Source of the DNA: Aquipseudomonas alcaligenes
GTDB taxonomy: Bacteria > Pseudomonadota > Gammaproteobacteria > Pseudomonadales > Pseudomonadaceae
Direction: 5' to 3'
DNA length: 64,000 nt
NCBI RefSeq assembly: GCF_900156545.1
Contig: NZ_FTNW01000008.1
Coordinates: forward strand, 111,630-175,629
Numbering within the stretch: position 1 is the stretch's first letter; the number at the start of each line of letters is the position of its first letter. The notes beneath the pieces were generated by a model, which saw only the letters and a list, made by a program, of their open reading frames with translations, ran no database searches and was not told the origin of the DNA. The position numbers were made by a program, and so were the translations under genes. This document shows, piece after piece, positions 51,582 to 59,475 of this stretch.

Positions 51582-51700
51582 GCCCGCGATTCCGAGTGCC
51601 CTGTCTGGGAAATACGCTCAAGAACGGGTGAGCGTTTTTTCTGCCAGCCAAGGCGCCGCGACGCCAGCAGAATCGAACAGATACTTCTCGGGATAGGGCG

Positions 51701-52477
51701 CTAGAACACCTCCTTGAACAGCGCCTGCATATCGGCCCAGGAGCGCTCGTCGGCGTCCTTCTGGTAGCCCAGGTCCAGGCCGTGGCCTTTGTGCGCATCG
51801 GCATCCGGATTGCTGAAGCCGTGCTTGGCGCCGGGCAGCTCGACGAAGCGGTAGTCGGCGCCGGCCTGGTCCATCTCGGCCTTGAACGCGGCGATCTGCT
51901 CCGGGGTGATGAAGCTGTCGGCGGCGCCATGCTCGACCAGCACCTTGGCCTTGACGCTGCCGGGCGTGGCCGGCGTGGCAGTGACCAGTGCGCCGTGGAA
52001 GCTCACCACGGCTGCCAGCGGCAGGCCCTGGCGGGCCATGTCCAGCACCACCTTGCCACCGAAGCAATAGCCGATGGCGGCCAGCCTGGCCGGGTCGGTC
52101 TGCGGCTGTGCCTTGAGCAGGTCGAGGCCGGCCTGGAAGCGTGCCTTGGGGATGGCGGGGTCGGCCAGGGCGGCGTTCATGAAAGCCTTGGCGTCGTCCG
52201 GGTGCTGGGTGTTGCGGCCATCGCCATACATGTCCACGGCCAGGGCGCTGTAGCCGAGGGCGGCGAGGTCGCGGGCGCGGCGCTTGGCGTAATCGTTCAG
52301 GCCCCACCACTCATGCACCACGATCACGCCGGGGCGTGGGCCGCTGATGGCGTCGTCCCAGGCGTGGTAGCCGACCAGGCGAGTGCCGTCGGCGGCGGTG
52401 TAGGGAATCTCACGGGTCTGGATCTGCGCCTGGGCGGTGCCGGCAAGGCACAATAGGGCGAGCAGCAGGTGACGCAT
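51701..52477 (-). CDS. Exported dienelactone hydrolase family protein
   Basis: A 258-residue protein with signal peptide ending TAQAQ. DLH-type core: PGVIVVHEWWGLNDYAKRRARDLAALGYSALAVDMYG, nucleophile cysteine in IGYCFGGKVVLDMA, and His in GAKHGFSNPDAD. The Cys-His-Asp triad is complete. ATG 52477 follows GAGGAG. Export to the periplasm is unusual against classical cytosolic DLH but common for this subgroup in Pseudomonas. Confidence 0.92.
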   Translation of the reverse strand: MRHLLLALLCLAGTAQAQIQTREIPYTAADGTRLVGYHAWDDAISGPRPGVIVVHEWWGLNDYAKRRARDLAALGYSALAVDMYGDGRNTQHPDDAKAFMNAALADPAIPKARFQAGLDLLKAQPQTDPARLAAIGYCFGGKVVLDMARQGLPLAAVVSFHGALVTATPATPGSVKAKVLVEHGAADSFITPEQIAAFKAEMDQAGADYRFVELPGAKHGFSNPDADAHKGHGLDLGYQKDADERSWADMQALFKEVF

Positions 52478-52531
52478 GGCAGGTCTCCTCGGGGCGGTCA
52501 TCGGAACGGACAGAATAGCGCGAGGCGCCCT

Positions 52532-53170
52532 CTAGCGCGGGTTACCGGGCGGCGTGATGCCCATCGACACGTAGATGCTGGTGAACCTGTCCATGCCCAT
52601 CTCCGCCGGCTTGACCCATTCCACCGGCACGTAGAGCAGGCCACCGCCCACCGGCACCGGCGCGGTGGGCACCAGGATGGCGTGGTAGGCGCGGCCGTCG
52701 ATCTCGATTGGCTCGGGGTTGGGCAGCAGCGCCAGCACGGCGGTGCCGTCGCCGCCGAAGAAGCACCATACCGGGCGCATGGCGGCCAGGTCAGCGTTGT
52801 CTTTCTGGTCGAGCAGACCAACGAAGCGGTCGGCCAGGCCGTACAGGTTGCCGAGCAGCGGGATGCGCCGCAGGGTGCGGTCGAACAGTCGGCGCAGTGG
52901 CCCCTTGAGGCCCAGCTGCACGGCCAGGCCGAGCGGGTAGAGCGCCACCACCAGGGCCAGGGTGCCGAGCAGCCAGGCCAGCTCCGGGCTGCTGACGAAA
53001 GGCTGGCCGAGCCCGGCGAACAGCTTGCCGATGAAGCTGGTCGGGCCGATCAACTGGTTCAGCAGGCTCACCAGCCAGCCCAGCAGGGCGAGTGACAGCG
53101 CCATCGGCAGCAGGGCGATCAGGCCGGCCAGCCAGGTGGCGAGCAGGGAGTGGAAGCTGCGTTTGAACAT
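52532..53170 (-). CDS. DUF502 family membrane protein
   Basis: A 212-residue protein with two long hydrophobic regions (residues 10-38 and 63-90) and the DUF502 core: RRIPLLGNLYGLADRFVGLL, then RPVWCFFGGDGTAVLALLPNP and HAILVPTAPVPVGGGLLYVPVEWVKPAEM, corresponding to the conserved PTTPNPTSG-like segment. Function unknown. Divergent from oprH. Confidence 0.88.
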   Translation of the reverse strand: MFKRSFHSLLATWLAGLIALLPMALSLALLGWLVSLLNQLIGPTSFIGKLFAGLGQPFVSSPELAWLLGTLALVVALYPLGLAVQLGLKGPLRRLFDRTLRRIPLLGNLYGLADRFVGLLDQKDNADLAAMRPVWCFFGGDGTAVLALLPNPEPIEIDGRAYHAILVPTAPVPVGGGLLYVPVEWVKPAEMGMDRFTSIYVSMGITPPGNPR

Positions 53171-53240
53171 GGGCGGAAAAGTCCTTGTGCGGGAGGCGTG
53201 CCAAGGCTAGAGCAAAAGCCCGGCGCGGCCATGCATTTTC

Positions 53241-53279
53241 GTTCAGCGTTGGTTCAGCAAGGGTTCAGCGGCGGTTCAG
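53241..53279 (+). promoter_or_regulatory. Four phased PhoP boxes upstream of oprH
   Basis: GTTCAG occurs at 53241, 53252, 53263 and 53274, exactly 11 bp apart, i.e. four direct repeats on the same helix face. OmpR/PhoB-family regulators bind such direct repeats, and the PhoP encoded 700 bp downstream is one. The last repeat ends 60 bp before the oprH start. Confidence 0.88.
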
Positions 53280-53338
53280 GGCCGCGTTGGCAACATGGTC
53301 CCCGAGTTCAGCCACTGTCCCAACGCGGAGAAAACATC

Positions 53339-53944
53339 ATGAAAAACACCCTGAGCAAACTCGCCCTGGCCACCACCCTGACCTGCGCCGCCGTCGGCGC
53401 CAACGCCGCCGACAACTTCGTCGGCCTGACCTGGGGCCAGACCGACAACAACATCCAGAAGTCCCATGCGCTCAACCAGAGCCTGGACAACCCCAAGCTG
53501 GATAAAGTCATCAATGGCAGCGGTACCTGGGGCGTACGTGCCGGCCAGGTGGACCAGTACAGCCGCTACTACATGACCTACGAGAACGTCTCCGACAGCT
53601 ACCAGGGCTACAAGCACCGCCAGCAGAACCTGCTGGGCAGCTACGACGTCTTCGTGCCGCTGGGCGACAGCGGCACCAAGCTGTTCGGCGGCGCCACCCT
53701 CGGCCTGGTCAAGCTGGAGCAGGAATCCAGCGGCTTCAAGCGCGACAGCGACATCGGCTACGCGGCCGGCCTGCAGGCGGGTATTCTGCAGGATCTGAAT
53801 CAGAACGCGTCGATCGAAGCCGGTTACCGCTACCTGCGCACCAACGCCAGCACCGAGATGGCCCCGCACGGCGGCGACAAGGTCGGCTCGCTGGACCTGC
53901 ACAGCAGCGGCCAGCTTTACCTCGGCGCCAGCTACAAGTTCTGA
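53339..53944 (+). CDS. oprH: Outer-membrane protein OprH
   Basis: A 201-residue eight-stranded beta-barrel; signal peptide ending GANAA. It matches OprH closely in memory: ADNFVGLTWGQTDNNIQKS, LLGSYDVFVPLGDSGTKLFGGATLGLVKLEQ, GYAAGLQAGILQDL, and the C-terminal GQLYLGASYKF with terminal Phe. OprH binds LPS and replaces divalent cations under magnesium limitation. First gene of oprH-phoP-phoQ, under PhoP boxes. Confidence 0.96.
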   Translation: MKNTLSKLALATTLTCAAVGANAADNFVGLTWGQTDNNIQKSHALNQSLDNPKLDKVINGSGTWGVRAGQVDQYSRYYMTYENVSDSYQGYKHRQQNLLGSYDVFVPLGDSGTKLFGGATLGLVKLEQESSGFKRDSDIGYAAGLQAGILQDLNQNASIEAGYRYLRTNASTEMAPHGGDKVGSLDLHSSGQLYLGASYKF

Positions 53945-53957
53945 CCTGCCAGGGAGA

Positions 53958-53980
53958 AGGCCGGGCGCACAGCCCGGCCT
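53958..53980 (+). other. Hairpin between oprH and phoP
   Basis: AGGCCGGGC-GCACA-GCCCGGCCT has a perfect 9-bp stem and no T-run. It lies in the 55-bp spacer and could protect oprH mRNA or attenuate phoPQ, giving far more OprH than PhoP. Confidence 0.65.
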
Positions 53981-53999
53981 GTTGTGAGGGAGAGCCAAC

Positions 54000-54677
54000 A
54001 TGAAGATTCTTGTGGTCGAGGACGAGGCGCTGCTGCGCCACCACCTGCACACCCGCCTGGGTGAGCGCGCATTCGTGGTCGATGCCGTCGCCGATGCCGA
54101 AGAGGCGCTGTACCGCGCCCAGGAATTCAACCACGACATCGCCATCGTCGACCTTGGCCTGCCCGGCATGAGCGGTCTGGACCTGATCCGCCAGCTGCGC
54201 GGCCAGGGCCGCAGCCTGCCGATCCTGATCCTCACCGCCCGCGGCAACTGGCAGGACAAGGTCGAGGGTCTGGCCGCCGGCGCCGACGATTACCTGGTCA
54301 AGCCGTTCCAGTTCGAGGAGCTGGAAGCGCGCCTGCACGCGTTGCTGCGCCGTTCGGTCGGCCTGGTGCAGTCCAGCGTCGAGGCCGGCCCGCTCAAGCT
54401 CGACCTCAACCGCAAGCAGGCGCTGGTCGCTGAGCAGCCGCTGGCGCTCACCGCCTTCGAGTACCGCATCCTCGAATACCTCATGCTGCACCCGCAGCAG
54501 GTGGTGTCCAAGGACCGCCTGATGGAACAGCTGTACGAGGGCGACGACGAGCGCGACCCCAATGTCATCGAGGTGCTGGTCGGGCGCCTGCGCCGCAAGC
54601 TGGAAGGCGCCTGCGCGCTCAAGCCGATCGACACCGTGCGCGGCCAGGGCTACCTGTTCACCGAGCGCTGCCGATGA
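54000..54677 (+). CDS. phoP: Response regulator PhoP
   Basis: A 225-residue OmpR-family regulator. Receiver: MKILVVEDEALLRHHL, phospho-acceptor Asp51 in IAIVDLGLPGMSG, and conserved Lys in DDYLVKPFQ. Winged-helix output: EYRILEYLMLHPQQVVSKDRLMEQLYEGDDERDPNVIEVLVGRLRRKL. It responds to PhoQ and binds the direct repeats upstream of oprH. Overlaps phoQ by 4 bp. Confidence 0.96.
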   Translation: MKILVVEDEALLRHHLHTRLGERAFVVDAVADAEEALYRAQEFNHDIAIVDLGLPGMSGLDLIRQLRGQGRSLPILILTARGNWQDKVEGLAAGADDYLVKPFQFEELEARLHALLRRSVGLVQSSVEAGPLKLDLNRKQALVAEQPLALTAFEYRILEYLMLHPQQVVSKDRLMEQLYEGDDERDPNVIEVLVGRLRRKLEGACALKPIDTVRGQGYLFTERCR

Positions 54678-56005
54678 TCCGCTCGCTGCGTGTGCGCCTG
54701 ATGCTCGGCGCCGCCGCCCTGGCGGTGCTGTTCATGGCGGCCCTGCTGCCGCTGGTGCAGGGCGCGTTCCGCAACGCCCTGGAGAACGTCATCGAGCAGC
54801 GCCTGGCGGCCGATGCCGCCACCCTGATCTCATCTGCGCGCATCGACGGCGGCCGCCTGAGCATGCCGGCGCGCCTGCCGGATGAAGAATTCAACCTCCT
54901 CGAATCACGCCTGCTCGGCTTCATCTACGACCGCGAAGGCCGCGAGCTGTGGCGCTCGCCCTCCACGGCCGACGAGCAGATCGACTACCGCCCGCGCTAC
55001 GACGGCGAAGGCCACGACTTCGTGCGCCAGCGCGATGGGCGCGGCGAGGAGTTCTTCGTCTACGACCTGGAGGTCGACCTGCTGCGCGGTGAAACCGCCG
55101 CCTACAGCATCGTCACCATGCAGCCGGCCAGCGAATACCAGGCCATGCTCGACGGCCTCGGCCGCCAGCTGCGCCTGTGGCTGGGCGGCGCGTTGCTGGT
55201 GCTGCTCGGCCTGCTCTGGCTGGGCCTGACCTGGGGCTTCGGTACCCTGCGTGGGCTGAGCCGCGAGCTGGATGAAGTGGAGGGCGGCAACCGCGACCAC
55301 TTGAGCCGCGAGCATCCCAGCGAGCTGCTGCGCCTGACCGACTCGCTGAACCGCCTGCTCGACGGCGAGCGGCGCCAGCGCGAACGCTACCGCGACTCGC
55401 TCGGCGACCTCGCGCACAGCCTGAAAACCCCGCTGGCGGTGCTGCAGGGCGTGGCCGAAGGGCTGCGCGAGCGCGAGCCGGCGCAGGTGCTGCAGACCCA
55501 GGTGGAGCGCATGAGCCAGCAGGTGGACTACCAGCTGCAGCGCGCCAGCCTGCGTAAGAGCGGCCTGGTGCGCCACCGCGAACCGCTCGCGCAGGTGCTC
55601 GATACCCTGTGCGGCGCGCTGGACAAGGTCTACCGCGACAAGCGCGTGCAGGTGCAGCGTGATTTCCCCACCGAGCTGCGCATACCGATGGAGCGCGGCG
55701 CGCTGTTCGAGCTGCTCGGCAACCTGCTGGAGAACGCCTACCGCCTGTGTCTGGGGCAGATTCGCGTCAGTGCGCGGATCGGCGTTGACGGCTGCGAGCT
55801 GGTGGTCGAAGACGATGGTCCCGGCATCCCCGCCGACCAGCGTGCGCGCATCCTCCAGCGCGGCGAGCGCCTGGACAGCCAGCACCCGGGGCAGGGCATC
55901 GGCACTGCCGTGGTGGTGGACATCCTCGACAGCTACGACGGCCAGCTGCAGCTGGAAGACTCCAGCCTGGGCGGCGCCTGCTTCAGGATGCGCCTGCCGG
56001 GCTGA
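54674..56005 (+). CDS. phoQ: Sensor histidine kinase PhoQ
   Basis: A 443-residue membrane kinase. Membrane helices at about residues 8-30 and 168-190 enclose an acidic periplasmic sensor domain (DEQIDYRPRYDGEGHDF) that senses low Mg2+ and cationic peptides. HAMP-like linker, then H-box LGDLAHSLKTPLAVLQG, N-box ELLGNLLENAYRLC, G-box VVEDDGPGIP and GQGIGTAVVVDIL. Translationally coupled to phoP. Confidence 0.96.
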   Translation: MIRSLRVRLMLGAAALAVLFMAALLPLVQGAFRNALENVIEQRLAADAATLISSARIDGGRLSMPARLPDEEFNLLESRLLGFIYDREGRELWRSPSTADEQIDYRPRYDGEGHDFVRQRDGRGEEFFVYDLEVDLLRGETAAYSIVTMQPASEYQAMLDGLGRQLRLWLGGALLVLLGLLWLGLTWGFGTLRGLSRELDEVEGGNRDHLSREHPSELLRLTDSLNRLLDGERRQRERYRDSLGDLAHSLKTPLAVLQGVAEGLREREPAQVLQTQVERMSQQVDYQLQRASLRKSGLVRHREPLAQVLDTLCGALDKVYRDKRVQVQRDFPTELRIPMERGALFELLGNLLENAYRLCLGQIRVSARIGVDGCELVVEDDGPGIPADQRARILQRGERLDSQHPGQGIGTAVVVDILDSYDGQLQLEDSSLGGACFRMRLPG

Positions 56006-56067
56006 GCTGTAGCGCGTCAGCCAGGGGCGAGCCTCGCGCCTCGGTTGCCAGAGCCGCGCGCAGCTCC

Positions 56068-56267
56068 TCAGCCGCTGACCGGGCGTTCCAACCGTTCGAA
56101 GGCTTGGCGGATGGCGTCCCGGCTTGCGGCGGATAGCTGCTTGCCCGAGGCTTCGATCTGCTCCTGGCAGTTGCGCAGGATGAGAAGTTAGCGATCCCGA
56201 CGATGAAAGATCCGATTCTCAACAATGCACTCAGGAGGGCCACTGTGAACATCAGTGAACTGCGCAT
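56068..56267 (-). pseudogene. Possible frameshifted small exported protein
   Basis: ATG 56267 has GGAG eight bases upstream and opens a signal-peptide-like MRSSLMFTVALLSALL. Its frame then runs into low-quality sequence. A different frame gives a convincing helical end, NCQEQIEASGKQLSAASRDA then IRQAFERLERPVSG and stop at 56068. Start and end are off by one base step, so a single indel may have broken a gene of about 66 codons. It marks the boundary between phoQ and the cassette array. Confidence 0.35.
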
Positions 56268-56281
56268 GAAATCTCCTGGTG

Positions 56282-56357
56282 TCTGACGGTTAAACACCTG
56301 GGCGAACCAAAGCGCAGCTTTTGGGTGCCCAGCCTAAGCAGTGAGCGGGGGCGAAGG
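56282..56357 (-). repeat. Decayed attC site, distal end of array
   Basis: TCTGACGGTTAAACACCTGG...AAAGCGCAGCTTTTGG...AGCCTAAGCAGTGAGCGG keeps the core, stem-loop and GTGAGCG parts of the GATTAAGCTAACGGGC attC type, but the left core reads TGAC and the right core has lost GTTAG. Confidence 0.5.
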
Positions 56358-56588
56358 TTACTCCTGTGTGGAGAAGTGTTTCTTAGCGAGCTCCTTGGCT
56401 AGCTGCAAACCTTCATCTGTCAAATAAACGGACTCTGATCTGCTTCTGGGATTGGTGATATAGCCTTTGTCAAACAGGTCATTCATAACGCCGAAATCAA
56501 TACGCTTCCAGACCATGCCATTCTCAAATTCAAATACTCCAAGCAGTGCCAGGACAACTTCCGAGATTTTCTGATCATCGTATTTCAT
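56358..56588 (-). CDS. Cassette-encoded DUF6429 protein, copy 1
   Basis: A 76-residue protein, MKYDDQKISEVVLALLGVFE at the start, GYITNPRSRSESVYLTDEGL in the middle. It matches the DUF6429 family (small wHTH-like proteins ending SVYLTxEGLxxAKEL). It is the same gene as that at 63644, with about 14 differences in 76 residues. It is the most distal recognisable cassette, between decayed attC sites, so it has probably lost mobility. Confidence 0.85.
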   Translation of the reverse strand: MKYDDQKISEVVLALLGVFEFENGMVWKRIDFGVMNDLFDKGYITNPRSRSESVYLTDEGLQLAKELAKKHFSTQE

Positions 56589-56614
56589 GGTGGTTGACCT
56601 CGATGTGCTGAGTA

Positions 56615-56684
56615 GCCTCTGACGGCGATCAAATAGGCGGCTTTGGCCGGGCCCGCGTGAACGGTTTGAATCGCTTGTCAGGCC
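56615..56684 (-). repeat. Decayed attC site
   Basis: GCCTCTGACGGCGATCAAATAGGCGGC...GTGAACGGTTTGAATCGCTTGTCAGGCC. It aligns with the intact site following the second DUF6429 copy (GCCTCTAACGATTAAG...TTGTTAGG), with TAAC changed to TGAC and GTTAG to GTCAG. Confidence 0.6.
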
Positions 56685-56691
56685 AGGTTTA

Positions 56692-56967
56692 CTACCTAAA
56701 TGCGCCAACAATTGCACCGATCAGAGTGAGTTCCACAATGCCATGCGCTGAATCTACAGATGTTAGTTTTGCAGGCATGCGAGCAAAACCATTGTAGTAG
56801 CCGAGCGATGTGTAGGTGCGACGTTTCAGCGGCGACTGGCAGAGTGCCGGGCCCGCCTGACGGCGGGGGTAATCAGCAAGACTAGGTGAACTTCCTGCGG
56901 TTGTGGTGAGAAGCGAGACTGTCGGAACAGGCGAGTCCTGCAGCGGAACAAGGCCGATAACAATCAT
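56692..56967 (-). CDS. Possible cassette gene, unknown
   Basis: A 91-residue frame ending 8 bp before the decayed attC, as cassette genes do. Composition is mixed (MIVIGLVPLQDSPVPTVSLL at the start, VDSAHGIVELTLIGAIVGAF at the end), with one possible C-terminal membrane segment. No family recognised; it may be a decayed or false gene. Confidence 0.4.
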   Translation of the reverse strand: MIVIGLVPLQDSPVPTVSLLTTTAGSSPSLADYPRRQAGPALCQSPLKRRTYTSLGYYNGFARMPAKLTSVDSAHGIVELTLIGAIVGAFR

Positions 56968-57064
56968 GATCCTCGGGATCGTTTGAACGCTTGGCCCCCG
57001 CTGCGCGAACTACAGAATGGCCCGGGCACTAGCCCACGCAAGGCCGGATATGCGATTGCAACCG

Positions 57065-57134
57065 CGCTGACGACAGGATCGAAAAAAGCTTTCCTCACTG
57101 CTTGTGGGGAGAGTCCATATGCCAGTTGTTAGCT
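57065..57134 (-). repeat. Possible degenerate attC site
   Basis: The right end, CCAGTTGTTAGC, is a good attC core and the next gene ends just after it. The left core is only recognisable as GCTGACG, and the stem region is not conserved. Confidence 0.4.
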
Positions 57135-57143
57135 GCATATGGC

Positions 57144-57635
57144 TCAGTAAGTTTCCAGAGCTTCTTCGATTACGTCTGGAGTAAGCTCAATTAGGGCTTG
57201 GCCGAAAGTTTTTTCATTTTTCATCCATAGTATAAAGCCAAACATGTAGCGCAATGTATCTGCGTCTGTGGTAATTGGTATGCGCAAGTGTGCATAATCC
57301 ATTAGCTGCCTCATGGCTGATAGATAGTCTTCTGATAGCCACTCCGGAATATCTGGATTACCTCGTTGGCCTTTAGCTATTTGAATGCTGCCGACGTAAG
57401 CCCAAAGGTCGGCTCCACCATAAGATATTTCAATTAACTTTTCTGCTAGAATAGGAATTGCGGATAATGAAGCCTCTCCAATATCCCCCTGATGGTAAAG
57501 CTCCTGCCAAAAACAATCCCACGCGGCTCGATCATAGGGCTTAGCAAGGACATTGTTTAATATTGTGACTACATCGCAGGGGACACGATAACCACCAAGT
57601 AGCTTCCGCTGTTGAAGATCGTCGAGAGTCAGCAT
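57144..57635 (-). CDS. Cassette-encoded protein, unknown
   Basis: A 163-residue soluble, acidic protein: MLTLDDLQQRKLLGGYRVPC at the start, then AWDCFWQELYHQGDIGEASLSAIPILAEKLIEIS, which looks like a helical repeat or immunity-protein type segment, and EEALETY at the end. No family named. Lower GC and different codon use from chromosomal genes nearby. Occupies one complete cassette. Confidence 0.8.
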   Translation of the reverse strand: MLTLDDLQQRKLLGGYRVPCDVVTILNNVLAKPYDRAAWDCFWQELYHQGDIGEASLSAIPILAEKLIEISYGGADLWAYVGSIQIAKGQRGNPDIPEWLSEDYLSAMRQLMDYAHLRIPITTDADTLRYMFGFILWMKNEKTFGQALIELTPDVIEEALETY

Positions 57636-57651
57636 CTGGCTATCCTTTGCA

Positions 57652-57725
57652 GCTAACGTTTGGTTAAGGGGCCGGCTTTAGCCGGTCCCAGTGAGCGAAG
57701 CGAACGATTTGAACCAGTTGTTAGA
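57652..57725 (-). repeat. attC site, short-loop type
   Basis: CTAACGTTTGGTTAAGGGG...GTGAGCGAAGCGAACG...TTGAACCAGTTGTTAGAC; loop arms GGCCGGC/GCCGGTCC. Right core GTTAGAC fits GTTRRRY. Confidence 0.93.
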
Positions 57726-57729
57726 CCGT

Positions 57730-58071
57730 TCACGGGTATGCAGCAGAAAGAAAGCTATCTTGCATTGAACCAGCATGTTCTGTGCCTGACTCATCAGTGA
57801 GCGAGAATGCAACAAACTGCCCCCCAACCTGTGTTGTGCCATCAATTGCTCCACAAAGGGTTGAAATGGCATCAATTGATGCTATGCGCGCAAAAGATAA
57901 GAGTATTTCCTGCTGATGCGGCTTTAGCTCGCGGGCCAGACCAATAATTGCCCGCCACTCTTCGTCTTTTACGGTGGACAAATCTTGTGTAGTGAGCATG
58001 CTTTTGTAAAACGACAGCGTTTCGTCACATGCGTCCTTTAAGAGAGCTTTACACAGGGTCGATGTTTTCAT
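57730..58071 (-). CDS. Cassette-encoded protein, unknown
   Basis: A 113-residue soluble protein: MKTSTLCKALLKDACDETLS at the start, LARELKPHQQEILLSFARIA in the middle. Mostly helical with a Gly/Ser-rich end. No family recognised. The stop codon lies 4 bp past the attC core, a normal cassette arrangement. Confidence 0.78.
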   Translation of the reverse strand: MKTSTLCKALLKDACDETLSFYKSMLTTQDLSTVKDEEWRAIIGLARELKPHQQEILLSFARIASIDAISTLCGAIDGTTQVGGQFVAFSLTDESGTEHAGSMQDSFLSAAYP

Positions 58072-58078
58072 GGGCTAG

Positions 58079-58154
58079 GTCTAACGTTTGTTTAAGGGGC
58101 GGGCTTTAGCCCGTCCCAGTGAGCGTAGCGAGCGGTTTGAACCAATGGTTAGGC
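58079..58154 (-). repeat. attC site, short-loop type
   Basis: GTCTAACGTTTGTTTAAGGGG...AGTGAGCGTAGCGAGCGG...GGTTAGGC, loop arms GCGGGC/GCCCGTCC. Both 7-base cores are intact (GTCTAAC, GTTAGGC). Confidence 0.93.
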
Positions 58155-58171
58155 TGTGCCACGGTTTAACG

Positions 58172-58573
58172 CTAGGTGCGTGCTGCGGCAATGAGTGCAG
58201 CTCGCGCCTCAAGTAGTTGGGAATGATACTGCTCTGCTACCAGCGAGAATATCTCGTCGTCTCTCTCGATGCGAAAAAATGAATCAGTCAGACGTGCCTG
58301 GAACTCCTTTTTCCTAATTGGCGAATCTTGAAGGCGGCTGGCCATAGCGACATAAGCAGAAGACTTTGATGCGCTCTCGCGCAGAAACTGGGGAGAGTCC
58401 ACCAATTTGCAGTTGACGTGGATGTCGCGCAGTAAATTAGCGACCCTCCGAATAGCCGCATGATGTTTGGGGGCACACGCTTGGCTAAGTAAGATGTCAT
58501 TGCCCAGCAAGTCGATGTCACCGGCTTGAAGGAGGCCGACAATGAGCTGAATAACCTTGGATGGTGTTTGCAC
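58172..58573 (-). CDS. Cassette-encoded protein, unknown
   Basis: A 133-residue soluble, helical protein: MQTPSKVIQLIVGLLQAGDI at the start, then HHAAIRRVANLLRDIHVNCKLVD and a charged C-terminus ending ALIAAART. No family named; no signal or membrane segment. Confidence 0.78.
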   Translation of the reverse strand: MQTPSKVIQLIVGLLQAGDIDLLGNDILLSQACAPKHHAAIRRVANLLRDIHVNCKLVDSPQFLRESASKSSAYVAMASRLQDSPIRKKEFQARLTDSFFRIERDDEIFSLVAEQYHSQLLEARAALIAAART

Positions 58574-58581
58574 TTGTATCA

Positions 58582-58669
58582 GCCTAACGTTTGGCTAAGG
58601 GGCGGCCAATAGCGCAGCTATTGGACGTCCCGAGTGAGCGAAGCGAACGACTTGAGCCAATTGTTAGAT
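58582..58669 (-). repeat. attC site, long-loop type
   Basis: GCCTAACGTTTGGCTAAGGGGCGG, loop arms CCAATAGCGCAGC/GCTATTGGACG, then TTGAGCCAATTGTTAGAT. 88 bp. Confidence 0.93.
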
Positions 58670-58903
58670 TGCCCAGCCGTACGCTGCAAGTGAGGCCAGC
58701 GCTGCGCTTGACCGACGGTGCGCACGGCGTGTCGGTTTTGGCCCCGGAAGTTATTTGTGACGTGCACATTCTCTGAAAGCAACTCCTTTGCTGGCCACAA
58801 ATAACGGCCTCTACTGTCAGGCGACCATTCGATTCAGGAACACTGCGCTGATGCGGTGATTGTGTTCCTTGGCTCGGTGCTGAATAACCAATATTGCCCT
58901 TGC
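58670..58903 (-). repeat. Repeated structured cassette, copy 1
   Basis: A 234-bp cassette without a conventional gene. It holds GTTATTTGTG at 58750 and its inverse CACAAATAAC at 58796, and the minus-strand AAAGGAG (58789-58783) followed 13 bases later by ATG. That ATG opens a frame (MCTSQITSGAKTDTPCAPSV) that only stops inside the attC. Nearly the same element occurs four more times in the array. Confidence 0.85.
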
Positions 58904-58981
58904 GCCTAACGTTTGGTTAAGGGGCCGGCTTTAGCCGGTCCCGCAGTGAGCGAAGCGAACGGCTTGAACCATTAGTTAGAG
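58904..58981 (-). repeat. attC site, short-loop type
   Basis: GCCTAACGTTTGGTTAAGGGGCCGGC...GCAGTGAGCGAAGCGAACGG...ATTAGTTAGAG. The stop codon of the next gene (58972) falls inside it. Confidence 0.92.
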
Positions 58982-59382
58982 TGCGAGGTTTCAAGATAGA
59001 GCCACGCTCTGTGAGCTGCAAGTGGAATTAATATTAGCTCGGTGAGTAATGGGTATGAGGTTGAAAAAAGAAGATTGATATTTTCGAAGTTAATTGCTGT
59101 GATGCTGAAGAATAAGATTGGGGCGTATATCGCGATAGCAGCAAATGGTGCGTATTTTTTGTAAATATATGCAGTCGGAAAGGCGATGAGTGATGCGGCA
59201 AGCGCAATGAGAATAAGATTTAGCGCAACTGATGAGAGCAATATGCCGGTCATTGAGTTGGTGGGGTTTGCAGGTATTAAATCCATCAAAGGCATAACTG
59301 CAAATTTTGAAAACCCGGCAAAGAAGGCTATGGCGAAAACTGGTATTAGTAGAAACTTAATCAATGTTACTGCGGTTTGCAC
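58972..59382 (-). CDS. Cassette-encoded membrane protein
   Basis: A 136-residue protein with four likely membrane helices (about residues 8-30, 45-68, 75-95, 105-125). Opens MQTAVTLIKFLLIPVFAIAF. No family recognised. AT-rich coding sequence typical of the array. Its stop lies within the attC. Confidence 0.82.
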   Translation of the reverse strand: MQTAVTLIKFLLIPVFAIAFFAGFSKFAVMPLMDLIPANPTNSMTGILLSSVALNLILIALAASLIAFPTAYIYKKYAPFAAIAIYAPILFFSITAINFENINLLFSTSYPLLTELILIPLAAHRAWLYLETSHSN

Positions 59383-59398
59383 GAAATATCTCCTTGTG

Positions 59399-59475
59399 CT
59401 CTAACGTTTGGTTAAGGGGCCGGCTTTAGCCGGTCCCGAGTGAGCGAAGCGAACGGCTTGAACCACTAGTTAGCG
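59399..59475 (-). repeat. attC site, short-loop type
   Basis: CTAACGTTTGGTTAAGGGGCCGGC...GAGTGAGCGAAGCGAACGG...ACTAGTTAGCG. Confidence 0.92.

Noticed and set aside
58618..58800. Minus-strand frame MWPAKELLSENVHVTNN... in the repeated cassettes
   Set aside because: It is broken by stop codons in copies 4 and 5, so it is not a conserved gene.
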